From Parasponia andersonii (lineage: Eukaryota; Streptophyta; Magnoliopsida; Rosales; Cannabaceae), in NCBI GenBank assembly GCA_002914805.1, contig JXTB01000044.1, positions 358,452-422,451 of the forward strand: DNA of 64,000 bases, read 5' to 3'. The notes under the pieces were generated by a model that made no database searches, was not told the DNA's origin, and was given only the letters and a program-made list of their open reading frames with translations. This document shows positions 23,940 through 35,542 of the stretch, one piece after another. A program made the position numbers and the translations under genes. The number at the start of each line of letters is the position of its first letter. The first letter of the stretch is position 1.

Positions 23940-25740
23940 TTGGTGCCCTTAGATCCTGAGATTGAAAGAGCATTTCGAGTAAGCAGAAGGGAGCAACAAC
24001 AAGGTTTAGCTGGTTTAAAAGGAATGGCTGAAGTTGCTGATACTAATAATGCTGTAGCAATGGCAAATGATAGGGATAGAGCAATCATAGAGTATGCTAT
24101 TCCTATTCTCAATGGGCTTAATCCTGGCATTGTTAGGCCCGAAATTCAAGCACCTTAGTTTGAATTAAAGCCAGTGATGTTTCAAATGCTCCAAACTGTA
24201 GGACAATTTGGTAAAGTACCAACAGAGGATCCACATCTTTACATCCGGTTGTTCATAGAAGTGTGTGATTCATTCAAGTTGCAAGGAGTTACGGATGAAA
24301 CTTTAAGGCTAAAACTATTCCCATACTCTTTACAAGATAGAGTGAGAGCATGGTTGAACTTAATACCCCTAGATGCGGTGGCCACATGGAATAACTTGGC
24401 GGAGAAATTTTTGATGAAATATTCCAACCGACTAAAAATGCTAAGCTCCAAAATGATATTACTTCTTTTCAGCAGTTGGATGGGGAATCATTATATGAAT
24501 CATGGGAGCACTTTAAGGATTGCTAAGGAAGTGCCCACACTATGGAATCCCTCATTGGATCCAAATAAAGATATTTTATAATGGCCTCAATGCTCATACT
24601 CGGTCAATGGTGGATGCCTCGGCTAATGGTGCTCTTCTTGCAAAGTCCTACAATGATGCCTACGAGATTTTGGAGCGGATGGCCAATAACAACTATCAAT
24701 GGCCAACTGAAAGAGTTGCTGTAGGGAGGCGTGTCACTGGAATTCATAATGTAGATGTAGTCACAGCCTTGACAGCTCAAGTTTCATCATTGTCCAATAT
24801 TCTGAAATCTATGAATATGGCTACTGGAGTAAATACAGAGCAATCTGCTGCAGTTTCTTGTGTTTATTGTGGTGAGGGGCATTCATTTGATAGCTGCCCA
24901 TCTAACTCTGCTTCAGTATATTATGTAGGGAACTACAATAAGAACAACAATTCATTTTCAAATACTTACAACTAAGGATGGAGGCGGCACCCTAATTTTT
25001 CATGGAGCGACCAATGAGCTACTTCATATACAACTTTAAATAGACCAGCCCATTTACCTGGTTTCCAATAGCATCTGCCACAGTAATAACAGTTTCAGAA
25101 ACAACAATATTCAGAGCAATCTTGCTCCATTGAAGCTTTATTGAAGGAATATATGTTGAAAAATGACACTATAATTCAAAATTAGTCAGTAATGATTCAG
25201 AGCCAAGCAGTTTCACTCAGAAACCTTGAGAATCAAATGGGGTAGTTAGCTAATGTCTTGAAGAGCAGACCCTAAGGTTCATTACCAAGTGATACAGAGA
25301 ATCTGAGACGTGATGGTAAAGAACATTGTAAAGCGATCTCTTTAAGGAGTGAGAAAGAGCTGGAAGGTCCTGAAGTAAGGCCTAAACAACCAATAGAGCC
25401 ATCTTCAATCCAAGGAGAAGAGGAAAAGGAAAATAGAGTGGAAAAAGTAGCAAAGCAGACTGTTGAAAAAAAGAACTCTGCTATAGCATCGCTACAGCAA
25501 GACTACCCAGAAAAGCAAAATAATAGACCACCGCCACCTTTTCCTCAACGATTCTACACGCAGTAGCAAGACAAGCAATTCAACAAATTTTTGCAGGTTT
25601 TGAAGCAGCTGCATATCAATATACCACTAATAGAAGCTTTAGAACAGATTCCAAAGTATGTCAAATTCCTGAAGGACATCCTCTCCAAGAAAAAAAGATT
25701 GGGAGAGTTTAAAATAGTAGCACTATCCAAAGACTGCAAC
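23940..25740 (+). pseudogene. Athila gag remnant
   Basis: A gag capsid-like region from 23940 runs through a TAG at 24156, then shifts frame at about 24440-24530 and continues to 24975. The region contains a nucleocapsid knuckle CVYCGEGHSFDSCP (CX2CX4HX4C) at about 24858-24900. The following Gln/Pro-rich part to 25740 includes a PPPPFPQRF stretch and a segment like the gag-protease linker of Athila (IPLIEALEQIPKYVKFLKD). Several in-frame stops show that it is dead. Confidence 0.8.
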
Positions 25741-25743
25741 TTG

Positions 25744-26118
25744 TAGAGTAAAATCCCTCCTAAACTTCAAGACCCTGGAAGCTTTACAATACCATGTTCT
25801 ATTGGTGACACCTATTGTGGAAAAGCCTTGTGCGATCTAGGAGCAAGCATAAACTTGATGCCTATGTCAGTTTTCATAAAGTTGAGAATTAGGGAAGCAA
25901 GGCCAACTATAGTTACTCTTCAGCTTGCAGATAGGTCTTTCGCTCACCCGAAAGGAAAAATCGAAGATGTTTTACTTCGGTTGGACAAGTTTATATTCCT
26001 TGTGGATTCTATTTTATTAGATTATGAGGTTGACAAGAAGGTGTCTATCTTAGGTAGGCTGTTTTTTGCTACTGGAAGGACACTGATTGATGTGCATAAG
26101 GGAGAACTCACTATGTGA
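25744..26118 (+). pseudogene. Athila protease domain remnant
   Basis: Retroviral-type aspartic protease segment with CDLGASINLMP (Asp-Leu-Gly-Ala-Ser replaces the usual DSGA, as is normal in Athila/Tat). The domain reads about 100 aa before a TGA at 26116. It is separated from gag and RT by stops. Confidence 0.8.
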
Positions 26119-26316
26119 GTTGACGATAAATAGGTCACTTTCAATGTGTTCAAGACTATGCGATTTCTAGATGAAATAGAAGAGTGTTCAGCTATCAATG
26201 TATTAGATTCACTTGTAATGAAGTAATTCTAGGAAACTTATGGCAATAACTTGATTTCGGTATCCACCAAAGCCGATTTTGATGAAGAAATTGAAAAAGA
26301 GGGCTATGTATCATAG

Positions 26317-29300
26317 GTGGACACAAAGCATTCACTTGCTAGACTGGGAAAGCAATTTGAATCTCTTGAATTATTGGAGAGGGATTTCAAGCCCTCTAAA
26401 CTATTAGTTGAAGAACCCCCAGTTGTGGAATTGAAACCATTGCCCTCTCACTTAAAGTATGCATATTTGGGTGACTCAAACACGTTACCAGTAATTATTT
26501 CTTTAGCTTTGAGTTTGGGGAAAGAGCAGCAATTACTTGCAGCACTTCAAAAGTTTAAGAAAGCCATAGGGTGGACCATTGCCGATATCAAGAGAATCAG
26601 CCCTACAATCTGTATGCGTAAGATTCTGCTAAAAGATTGTTTCAGCAATTCTGTGGAGCAGCAGCAAAGACTGAACCTAATTATGAAGGAAGTTGTGAAG
26701 AAAGAGGTGATTAAGTGGCTGGATACAGGGATAATTTACGCAATTTCAGATAGTTCTTGGGTCAATCCAGTTCAGTGTGTGCCTAAAAAAGGAGACGTAA
26801 CAGTTGTGGCTAATGACAATAATGAACTAATCTCCATAAGAACATAACTGGCTGGAGGGTATGCATGGACTATAGGAAGCTCAATAAGGCTACAAGAAAA
26901 GATCATTTTCCACTACCGTTCATTGACCAAATGCTCGACAGACTTACTGGTAAGGAGTATTATTATTTTTTGGATGGATACTCAGGTTACAACCAGATTG
27001 TTATAGCATCAGAGGATCAAGAGAAGACAACTTTCACTTGCCCCTATGGCACTTTTGCCTTCAGGAGAATGCCATTCGGTCTTTGCAATGCTCCAGCAAC
27101 TTTCTAGTGATGCATAATGTCTATTTTCAGCGATATGGTGGAAAAGACCCTTGAAGTTTTTATGGATGACTTTTTTGTATTTGGGGAATCCTATGAAGAC
27201 TGCTTACTGAATTTAGAAAAGGTGTTAGAGCGATGCGAAGAAACTAACCTGGTCCTAAATTAGGAAAAATGCCACTTTATAGGGCAAGGAGGCATTGTAT
27301 TGGGTCATAGAGTTTCTAAGCACGACATTAAAGTGGACAAGGCAAAAACTGAAGTTATTGAGAAGTTGCCACCACCAACATTAGTCAAGGGCATTAGGAG
27401 TTTCTTGGGACACGCAGGTTTTTATAGAAGATTCATAAAAGATTTTTTAAAAATTTCCAAGCCACTGTGTACTTTACTGGAACAAAACAGATCTTTTGAA
27501 TTCAATGAAGAGTGTATGCAAGCATTCTTAGAGCTGAAGCGAAGACTTATTTCTGCCTTAATTATAGTAGCTCAGAATTGGTCTTTACCATTTGAGCTAA
27601 TGTGTGATGCAAGTGATCATGCAGTTAGAGCTGTATTGGGACAAAGAAAAGAGAAGGTATTCCATTTCATTTACTATAGCAGCAAGATATTATCTGATGC
27701 TCAATTGAACTACACCACTACCGAGAAAGAGCTCCTAGTTGTTGTTTTTGCCTTTGATAAATTCAGATCCTATCTTGTGGGAACAAGGGTCACTGTTTAT
27801 ACAGATCTCTCAACAATCAAATATCTCATTACAAAGAAGGATGCCAAACCGAGATTGATTAGGTGGATACTGTTATTGCAAGAGTTTGATTTGGAGATAA
27901 AAGATAGGAAGGGTTTTGAGAATAAAGTTGTAGATCACTTATCAAGAATAGAAGCAGGAGATGCAAAGGAGATTAAAGAGCATATTCAAGAGACATTCCC
28001 AGATGAACAGCTTTTAGTTGTACAGCAAGTGACTACTCCATGGTATGTAGACTTCGCTAATTATTTAGTTAGTGGATTACTTCCACCTGAGATGAACAGC
28101 CAGCAGCGAAAGAAATTTTTCCATGACATAAAAGCTTATTGTTGGGATGAACCTTACCTTTATAAACAATGTGCAGATCAGATTTTGCGTATGTGTGTTC
28201 CTAGCAAAGAGATTCATAACATCCTATACCATTGCCATTCATCTCCATATGGGGGACATTTTGGAGGTTTTAGAACAGCTGCTAAGGTCTTGCAATCAGG
28301 TTATTATTGGCTAACATCTTCAAGGACACTAATGAATTTGTTAAGACTTGTGATAGGTGCCAAAGAATTGAGAACATCTCGCAAAGACATGAAATGCCCT
28401 TAAACAATATTCTGGAAGTTGAGTTATTTGATGTGTGGGGCATAGATTTCATGGGACTATTTCCTCTATCTTTTGGGATTCTTTACATCTTGGTAGCTGT
28501 AGACTATGTGTCTAAATGGGTAGAAGCTTTGGCATTTCCCACAAATGATTCCAAGGTAGTGGTGAAGTTCTTGCATAAGAATATTTTTACATGTTATGGT
28601 ACTCCAAGAGCCATCATTAGTGATGAAGAAACACACTTTGGTAGCAAACAATTTGAGAATCTTTTGGCCAAATATGGGGTGAGGCATAAGATAGCCACAA
28701 CATACCATTCGTAGACAAGTGGCCAAGCATAAATTTCCAATAGAGAGACCAAAAGAATTTTGGAGAAGATTGTAAATCCCACTAGGAAAGATTGGTCAAC
28801 AAGGCTTGATGATACTCTTTGGGTCTACAGAACAACTTTCAAAACACCGTTGAGGATGTCTCCATATAGGTTGGTCTCTGGAAAAACATGTCACTTGTAG
28901 GTGGAGTTAGAGCATTGAGTATATTGGGCAATGAAAAAGCTCAACATGGACCTTCAAGCTGCTGGGGAAATACCGCTACTGCAGCTAAATGAGCTGGAAG
29001 AGTTTCGGATGTGTGCTTACAAGAGTGCCAAATTATACAAAGATGAAACAAAAAAATGGCATGATAGTAAGATCCAACAAAGGACCTTTGAATCTGGGCA
29101 GCAAGTCCTGTTGTTTAGCTCTCGATTGAAGCTATTTCCTGGTAAACTAAAGTCGAGGTGGTCAGGTCTGTTCAAGAATGCCAAGGTCTATCCATATGGT
29201 GCTGTTGACTTACTGGAAGAAAACTCAGGTCGCCTGTTCAAGGTCAATGGCCAAAGATTAAAGCACTATTGGGAACCTGAATTTGACAGAGGGAAGACCT

Positions 29301-29323
29301 CAATCACTTTACAAGACCCATGA
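26317..29323 (+). pseudogene. Athila RT, RNase H and integrase remnant
   Basis: Frame 1 (26317-26847) carries the RT entry region. Another frame (26865-27107) carries the fingers and the MPFGLCNAPATF motif. The catalytic FMDD is at about 27160, followed by RNase H with a CDASDHA motif near 27605 and the [14 protein letters not shown] helix near 27712. Integrase has a His-His pair near 28230-28260, then CDRCQR and the core Asp residues (IDFMG, SDEETHF) in a third frame (28307-28714). The C-terminal tail ends at 29323. At least three frame changes and several stops prevent translation. Confidence 0.88.
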
Positions 29324-29970
29324 TTGAACAAGAAATCGGGCTGTTAGCTTTAAACTAAGCACTTAGTGGGAGGCAACCCACTGCTTATCACTCTTTTAAT
29401 TCTTCTCTTCTTTTACTCTTTAGAAATTTTACATTTTCTTGTTCTTTTGTTAGTTGTTAAAAAAAAGTAACGAGATGTGAAAACTTGATTTTTGATCTAT
29501 GGTTAATTCTTATGTAGGGAAACGTGCCTAATGGTGGAGACAAATGGGAAACCAGGAGTTCAGGAAAGATTTTCGATATTCTAATACAGAACGGCAGATT
29601 CCCAGGAAATGACAGATTGCTACAGCAATAGACCCAGTTCCAGACTTTACAAGAAAAAAGAAAAAAAGAGAAGAAGTAAAGTGGGTCGTAGTTTTTGGGC
29701 AGCATTTCTGACACGTGTGGGAGTGGAGTCTTCCATGAAGCCACTATCAGCCTACGATCCATATTAAAAAAAAAAAAATTGAAAAGAAAGAAAGTAGGGT
29801 AATTTTTCCCCCTTTTTTAAACCCTAGCCCTACACAATCTTCTTCAACAGCAACCTCACTTCAGTCTCCACCTCACCAATCTTCTTTTCATTGACGGCCG
29901 CTAGCAATTCCGGTGAGGGGTTTCATTTTTGCTCAAGTTTGAGAGAGAAAACTCGGCTATTGCATGAGAA
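29324..29970 (+). other. Spacer between pol and the downstream open frame
   Basis: Noncoding internal part of the Athila element, with C/T-rich and poly-A stretches and a GC-richer leader from 29820. Nothing else seen. Confidence 0.5.
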
Positions 29971-31066
29971 ATGGGAATCAAGCGAGTAGCTTGTAAAGCC
30001 TCAAAAGTAGTCAAGTTTGAATCTGAAGCAGCCGAAACAAGGTATAAAGAGAACATTCAAAATCGGCCCCTAAGTGCTGAGAAAGGGTTCATGTGGGCCA
30101 ATAATGCGCCACTAGGGCAGTTGCCATTCATTGCAGATGTCATCATCCAACATAACTGGCAGCTATTTTGCGCTCACCCAGAGGACCCGATTGTGCTTGT
30201 GGTTTGCGAATTCTACGCTAACCTGACTAATCCAGAAAAGGACACCGTGTACGTTAGAGGAGTTCAGGTGCCCTTAAGCGTGGAAGCCATCAATACCATC
30301 TTTGGTTTGAGGGATTTGGTAGATGAGCACTCTGAATTCGTCGAAGCCATCACAGAACCCGAACTGCTCACGGTGCTTGAGACTATTGCTGTTGCATGAG
30401 TCGAGTGGAATGTCTCATCCCATGGTACCTACACATGCCTTCGGAGCTCGCTGAACCCACCTGCAAAAGTCTGGTACTATTTTCTAAGGAGTGTGTGTTG
30501 CTGTTGTACTCTATGTTGACTAGTAAATCCATCAATGTGGGTCGAATAATTTATAGGGAAATTTTTGCGTGTTCTACGAGGAAATCAGTGGTTCTATTTT
30601 TCTCGTCCCTAATTACCAGGATGGGTCATAATGCCCGTGCTTCTTACCTGGTCAAGAAATGCTGCACAACACGGGCGAAATAGATGCCATTACCGTGGCC
30701 TGAATTGCCCAAGAAGGACCAGCCAAGTCTACCTATCGACCCTCATAAAGCAGACCTGTTGCAGCATCCAGTAGTAGCACCAACAGCGATATCCTGCAGC
30801 AGCTAAAGTCCCTTGAGCATCGCATGAGTCAACATGAGGTATAATAGTACTAGTTGATGTCCATGCTGCAACAAATTCACCAACAGCAGTAGCAATTCTG
30901 GGCATATGCAAAAGAACAGGACAATACCCTGAAGAAGTCCCTGTAGAAGAATTTCACCAAACCCATTCCAATTTTCCCTGCATTTCCAGAAGAAATACTC
31001 CAGGACTTGGATGATGAGCACATGGCAGAATCTAATGAAGATGGATTCAATGGAGCTACGGAGTAA
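29971..31066 (+). pseudogene. Athila post-pol open frame (putative plant transposon protein domain)
   Basis: 142 aa open from 29971, then broken by stops. The order NWQLFCAHPEDP, EFYAN, VYVRGVQVPLSVEAINTIFGL matches the domain often found after pol in plant Athila/Tat elements, sometimes labelled env-like. No transmembrane segment or signal peptide is visible in the surviving part, so an envelope role is not supported. Its biochemical role is unknown. Confidence 0.65.
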
Positions 31067-32247
31067 CTGTGACAGGGAGTTTTCGCCTCTTTACCGTTTC
31101 TTTTTATATCTTTAATTAGTTTTTCATTTTGTGCCACAGTGGGGACACTGCTTGTTTTAAGTTTGGGGGTGTTAGTTTATCTGTTTGGTGTTTGTTTAAC
31201 TGTTTATCTGATTTTCCTTCTTTTGTGTGGTTGTTTGTTAATTTCTGTGTGTGTTCTGTTGCTCTGGTATGCTGTAGCTTTGTGATCTTACGAAATTCTC
31301 ACTACTTTAAAATTTTCAGCTTATGAAATGAATTGCCTTGAATTGAATGTTGGAGATATTTGTTTCAGCTTGCTGTTAGATATGAAATCCAATTTTTCTT
31401 TGCACTAGAACTATGGATTAGAGGACTTATGGAAAGGCTAGGAAATCTTGAATCATTGTGAGGGCTTTAGGTTCTAAAACTGAATTTGTGAATTTTTTGA
31501 GGCGAAATTTAGGAGACCAAACATGAAAGACTTAGTGTAGGCATGGCATGTTACATTAAAAGAAAGATGAATTTAAGTTTGGGGGGAGTGAAAAAAATAA
31601 ATAAATGAAAAAGAAATAGTGTCATGAATAATGAATACTCCACTATTTTGAACTGCTTAGTAACCAGGGGTAACATGAGCTCCATGTGAACTTTTGTACC
31701 AAACGGTAGTCTGAAATATGAGTATGCTATAGCAACTCTGGTACTGACTTTATTGAGTAACTGGATGTCTTCATCACCAATGTTGGCATTCGCGTAAAAA
31801 AGCAGTGTGACATCTGAGTGTATAAAAAAAAAGAATAAACAATTAATAAAATCCCCCAATTAAGCTAAATGGTGAAAAATTATGAAAGCCTTATAAGTCT
31901 TAAGTGTTTGGTTGATTTGCATTAGTGGAGAGGGATTTACAAGATCGGCTTATGGAACCCAAAAATTAGGCCCAATGATCATGTTGTGATAAGACTTGAG
32001 TGATCTAGAGAATGCTAATCATAGTTCCACACACACACCTAAGGAAAAATCACATTTGGGAGTAAGTTTGTAATGAATTGAACTAGCATTTGAGGAGGAG
32101 TGATTCTGATCATAGATTAAAGATTGAGGAGTAGAATAGAGAGTTGAGCAATAATGTTTTCTGTCAGTGACCAAAGTTTTTTTGTGTTTTTGTGTTTTTT
32201 GTGTGTCGTCTTTCTTTGTTTTGTCACTCGAGGATGAATAACAATTC
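31067..32247 (+). other. Untranslated 3' tail of the Athila element
   Basis: No coding capacity. Contains two extra copies of the polypurine word AAGTTTGGGGG, at 31159-31169 and 31575-31585, besides the one next to the LTR. Confidence 0.6.
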
Positions 32248-32260
32248 AAGTTTGGGGGTG
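32248..32260 (+). other. Polypurine tract of the Athila element
   Basis: AAGTTTGGGGGTG ends immediately before the TG of the 3' LTR. Confidence 0.75.
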
Positions 32261-33742
32261 TGATAACTCTATGAAAATAGAGTTATTTGGTATATTTTTT
32301 TAGTCCTAGGATAGTTGTTTCAAAGGAATAAATTATCTAGTTTAGGCGCTTTTCTTTACTTTATTTTAGTCTTAGTTGTTTCTGATGTTTAAAATATAAT
32401 ATAGTCAATATCTATTTTATTTCTGTCAATTTCTAGTAAAAATGCTGAAATTGGAACGTGAGTTCTGATGAATTTAATTGGCAGCATTTTTGAAGGAAGG
32501 CTGAACTTGAGTCAAGACTATAAGTAATTTTGCTGCAGTAACGCGCCAGAGCAATACTGAACAGCAGAATTCTTTTTTAAATCTGGCATTTTTCACGTAC
32601 AGCTGGTACTAACAACTAGTGTTAAATACCAGCTAAAAGAAAATGAAGCAACAATGGTCCTCACTCCTTTATTTGGCTGACACGTGTATTTGGGTACCTC
32701 ATCTACCTAATATAAAAGGAGAATTGTACTGAAAGAGAGGAAGGGAGTACAGAGAGTGGTGGCGGCTGAGCTAAGAGCAAAATACAGAAAAAGAAAGAAA
32801 GAGAGGATGAAAGTACAGAGAAGAAAGAATGAAGGAGAGGGAGTACTGGCAGCAGGGAGCTCAAATTACTATTATCCAACTAGACTTTTTCTTACCTTTT
32901 TCAATCTTTGTATTTAATTTCTTGTTCTTTTCTTGAATTTTCTGTAATCTATGGAATACTTTAGGCTGCTGACTTTTGAGCTCCAGTTAATGAGCTAAGT
33001 TTTTCTTAGCTTGAATTATGATGAATCTAAGGTTGTAATGACTGGTTAAGTGTTATTTTGATGTTTAAGGAAAATTTTCTCTAGTTCATTCAAGTGAGCT
33101 TATTTACTAATTCCTATTATTGCTTAGCCACCAATATTTAGGATAAATAAATTAGGATTAAAGCTGGAAAGGTTAATCTTAATTGGATCTAGTTTGAATG
33201 ATGCATATTTCAATTATCTCCTTGGTAGATCTTTAAAATAGTAATAGAATAGGAATTTTTTTGTTGCCATGTATAACCTATTGAAAATTGATGCTATAGA
33301 TGTTGTTTTGAGAGCTAGTTTAGTATAGGAATATGTTAAATCTGGTTTGAAAAACTTAAAATATAATAAATTCGGAAGATTATTATGTGCTGGTTAAATT
33401 TTTGGTTTATTAGAGTGATTTTACCATAAGCATTGCTGCAACATTTGAACCCAGATTTGTAACTAAGGAGGATTCAATAATCCCAACTTAAACCCACTAC
33501 TGGTTGACACTTAATTGATACTTTGTGTTATCTTCTATTTGGTATTTACATTTTTATCACCATTCTTTAGTTTTTACCATTTACTTGCAAATCTATATTT
33601 CTTATTTCTTAAAACTATCTAGTTTGACATTTAGCATTTACAAATAACTTAGTAAACAATCCCTGTGGAGACGATACTTAACTTACTATTGTATTACTTG
33701 TTCGGCACGTGCACCTGTGTAGCAGTTATAAAATTCGTAACA
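32261..33742 (+). repeat. 3' LTR of the Athila element (full, 1482 bp)
   Basis: Starts TGATAACTC and ends CGTAACA. Its first 26 bp form a perfect 10-bp stem with a GAAA loop. A TATAAAAGG box at 32711-32719 probably marks the LTR promoter. Confidence 0.88.
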
Positions 33743-33747
33743 AGGAT
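33743..33747. repeat. Target-site duplication AGGAT, right
   Basis: Identical to 23507-23511. Confidence 0.8.
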
Positions 33748-34568
33748 TGAGAAGTTGTTGAATTACGATGTACCCTTTTGTTGAGCTGAGTTTCAATTTT
33801 CAAAGCGAGTTGAATTGCACTAGACAAAGCATTATGAGATTGTTTGAATACTTTTTTTTTGTATGTTTGCACGAAGTCCATTAATAAATGTAGAAATCTT
33901 TTGACTTTTGGATTCACGAATGTCCACTCGAGTAGCTAGTATATGAAACTCTGTTACGTATTCTTGTGCTATCTGGTATGCTTGTCGGCAATGTTGATAG
34001 CGACTAAAAAGTGCTTGTTCGTAATCTGGAGGTAGGAAGTGCTCGATCATCAATTATTTTATCCACCGCCAAGTGTGAACTTTGTTTATTCTTTGCCGAA
34101 TACATGTCGCTTGTAATTGATCCCACTAAGCTAACGCGCCTCCTTTGAGTCTATAAGCCACCAATTTGACTTTCATGTGTTCTGGAGTACCCTAATTATC
34201 AAAGAACTTTTCTACTTCAGCTAGCCAATCAAGAAATTCTTCAATAATAAATAGACCATTAAATTGTGGAATCTCGATCTTCATGCGGTAGTCATTTAAC
34301 TGAGGTCCTTGGTTGTTTTCTGGTGTGACTGGTCCTTCATCGTCTTCACTAGAATCTTCACTTTGAAAAAATTGATTTCGATGCCGCCTAAAATTTCGTC
34401 ATGTCTCCTTCGTTCATAATTATTGTTTCGTCTCCCAAGAAAATGTTGGGTCAAATTTGTAAGCATTGTGTCTAGATTCTGTACTTTACTTTCAAGTACA
34501 TCCATTGACTCCTTCGTTGCGAATTCTTCTACAACGAGATTTTGTTGGCTAAACTCTTCGTTTGACAT
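33748..34568 (-). pseudogene. gypsy gag remnant of the outer element
   Basis: Minus-strand gag. It starts with Met at 34568 in an acidic, Gln-rich N-terminus with a possible short coiled coil (SKVQNLDTMLTNLTQHFL), then passes through frame changes to a capsid part (DYEQALFSRYQHCRQ, ...YVTEFHILATR...) ending at the nested insertion. The next part of this polyprotein (zinc knuckle) lies on the far side of the nested element at 23348. Confidence 0.75.
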
Positions 34569-35113
34569 CTTTTTTTTTTTTTTTTACTTTTTTTTGAACT
34601 TTTTTTTTACCATTTTTTTAAACTTTATTTTTTTACTTTCTTTTCGCTTTTATAAGAAAGAAAATAATACAAATTTTTAAAAGTAAAGAAAAATAGAATT
34701 ACTTTTTCTTTTATTTTTTTATTTTTTTTCTTGCAATTATAGGAAAATAAATAGTACAGACTCTTAAGAGTAAAGAAAAAATAGAACTTTCAAAAATCTA
34801 AACAGTAAGGAATAAATAAAGCTTATAAAAATGTAATATATATATATATTACCTTATTAAAGAAATGAAGTAAATTTTCTAAAGAGGAAATCTTGATATG
34901 TGCTTTTGATACGTGGCTCTTGTATTTTTTTTTTTTTTTTAGAAATAAAGATAGTGCATGAAAGGTTTATATATATATATGTGCTAATAATTATTATAGC
35001 AAGGTGATAGTAAAGATTAGATAACGAAGGTAACAATGAAATAAGAATTTTTTTTTTAATAAAAATTGTGTAGGATGACGGTAATAAGAATACTTTGCCT
35101 GATACAAATCTAA

Positions 35114-35125
35114 GCTCTAGTATCA
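35114..35125 (-). other. Primer-binding site, degenerate tRNA-iMet type
   Basis: Minus strand TGATACTAGAGC, two bases inside the 5' LTR. It matches 9 of 12 bases of the usual TGGTATCAGAGC. Confidence 0.65.
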
Positions 35126-35127
35126 AT

Positions 35128-35542
35128 TGACACAGTGAATTATTAAATTTTGCTCTAACTTTCGTTTTCACAACGAGAATAGAAATAAATAAAATTTTCA
35201 AAGAAAATTTAGAAGAGAAATTAAGATGTGATTGAAGATTGGATTATTAAAACTCCTGGCAATTAACTATTTATATAATTTTAAAATTAATCTAAACATT
35301 CTAATAAAATAATTCTAAAAAATTTATAAATATACACATAGCATATTCTAATCACACATATTTAAATAAATAAATTATTCATCTAACATATTTTAAATAA
35401 ACAAATTGTTGGCTTAACATATTTCAAATAAACAACTAAATAACTTAGAATATTTTAAATAAATAAGGATAAAATACCTTCAAGGTAAATTGAGTTTTTG
35501 AAATTTTGGGCATTGCGTGGGTCGTTGACGTGGGCTGCTACA
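35128..35542 (-). repeat. 5' LTR of the minus-strand gypsy element
   Basis: 415 bp, partner of 19583-20038. On the plus strand starts TGACACAGTG and ends GGGCTGCTACA. Confidence 0.85.

Larger units (their letters stand above)
23512..33742 (+). mobile_element. Athila-type Ty3/gypsy retrotransposon, nested, degenerate
   Basis: About 10.2 kb on the plus strand, inserted between gag and the zinc knuckle of the older minus-strand element. It has a 5' LTR remnant, a tRNA-Asp primer site, gag with a CCHC knuckle, protease, RT, RNase H, integrase, a downstream open frame of the plant-transposon type, a polypurine tract and a 1482-bp 3' LTR. tRNA-Asp priming plus an extra frame after pol are marks of the Athila/Tat branch. 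Every coding block carries stops or frameshifts. The AGGAT duplication shows that the outer ends are those of one insertion. Confidence 0.9.
19583..35542 (-). mobile_element. Ty3/gypsy LTR retrotransposon, degenerate, containing a nested element
   Basis: Minus-strand element with LTRs at 19583-20038 (3') and 35128-35542 (5'), a polypurine tract beside the 3' LTR and a mutated initiator-Met primer site beside the 5' LTR. The order read on the minus strand is gag, zinc knuckle, protease, RT, RNase H, integrase, as in Ty3/gypsy. An Athila-type element (23512-33742) interrupts it. The LTRs differ at many positions and by indels, so the insertion is old. Its flanks are both Tm-1 exon 1 sequence, but no exact 5-bp duplication remains (AGACT on the left, TGCGG on the right). 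Short LTRs and the iMet primer fit a small chromovirus-like lineage, but no chromodomain was identified. Confidence 0.88.

Noticed and set aside
29971-30399. Retroviral envelope gene in the Athila element
   Set aside because: No signal peptide or membrane segment is visible and the layout fits the plant transposon-associated domain. Only a neutral label is justified.
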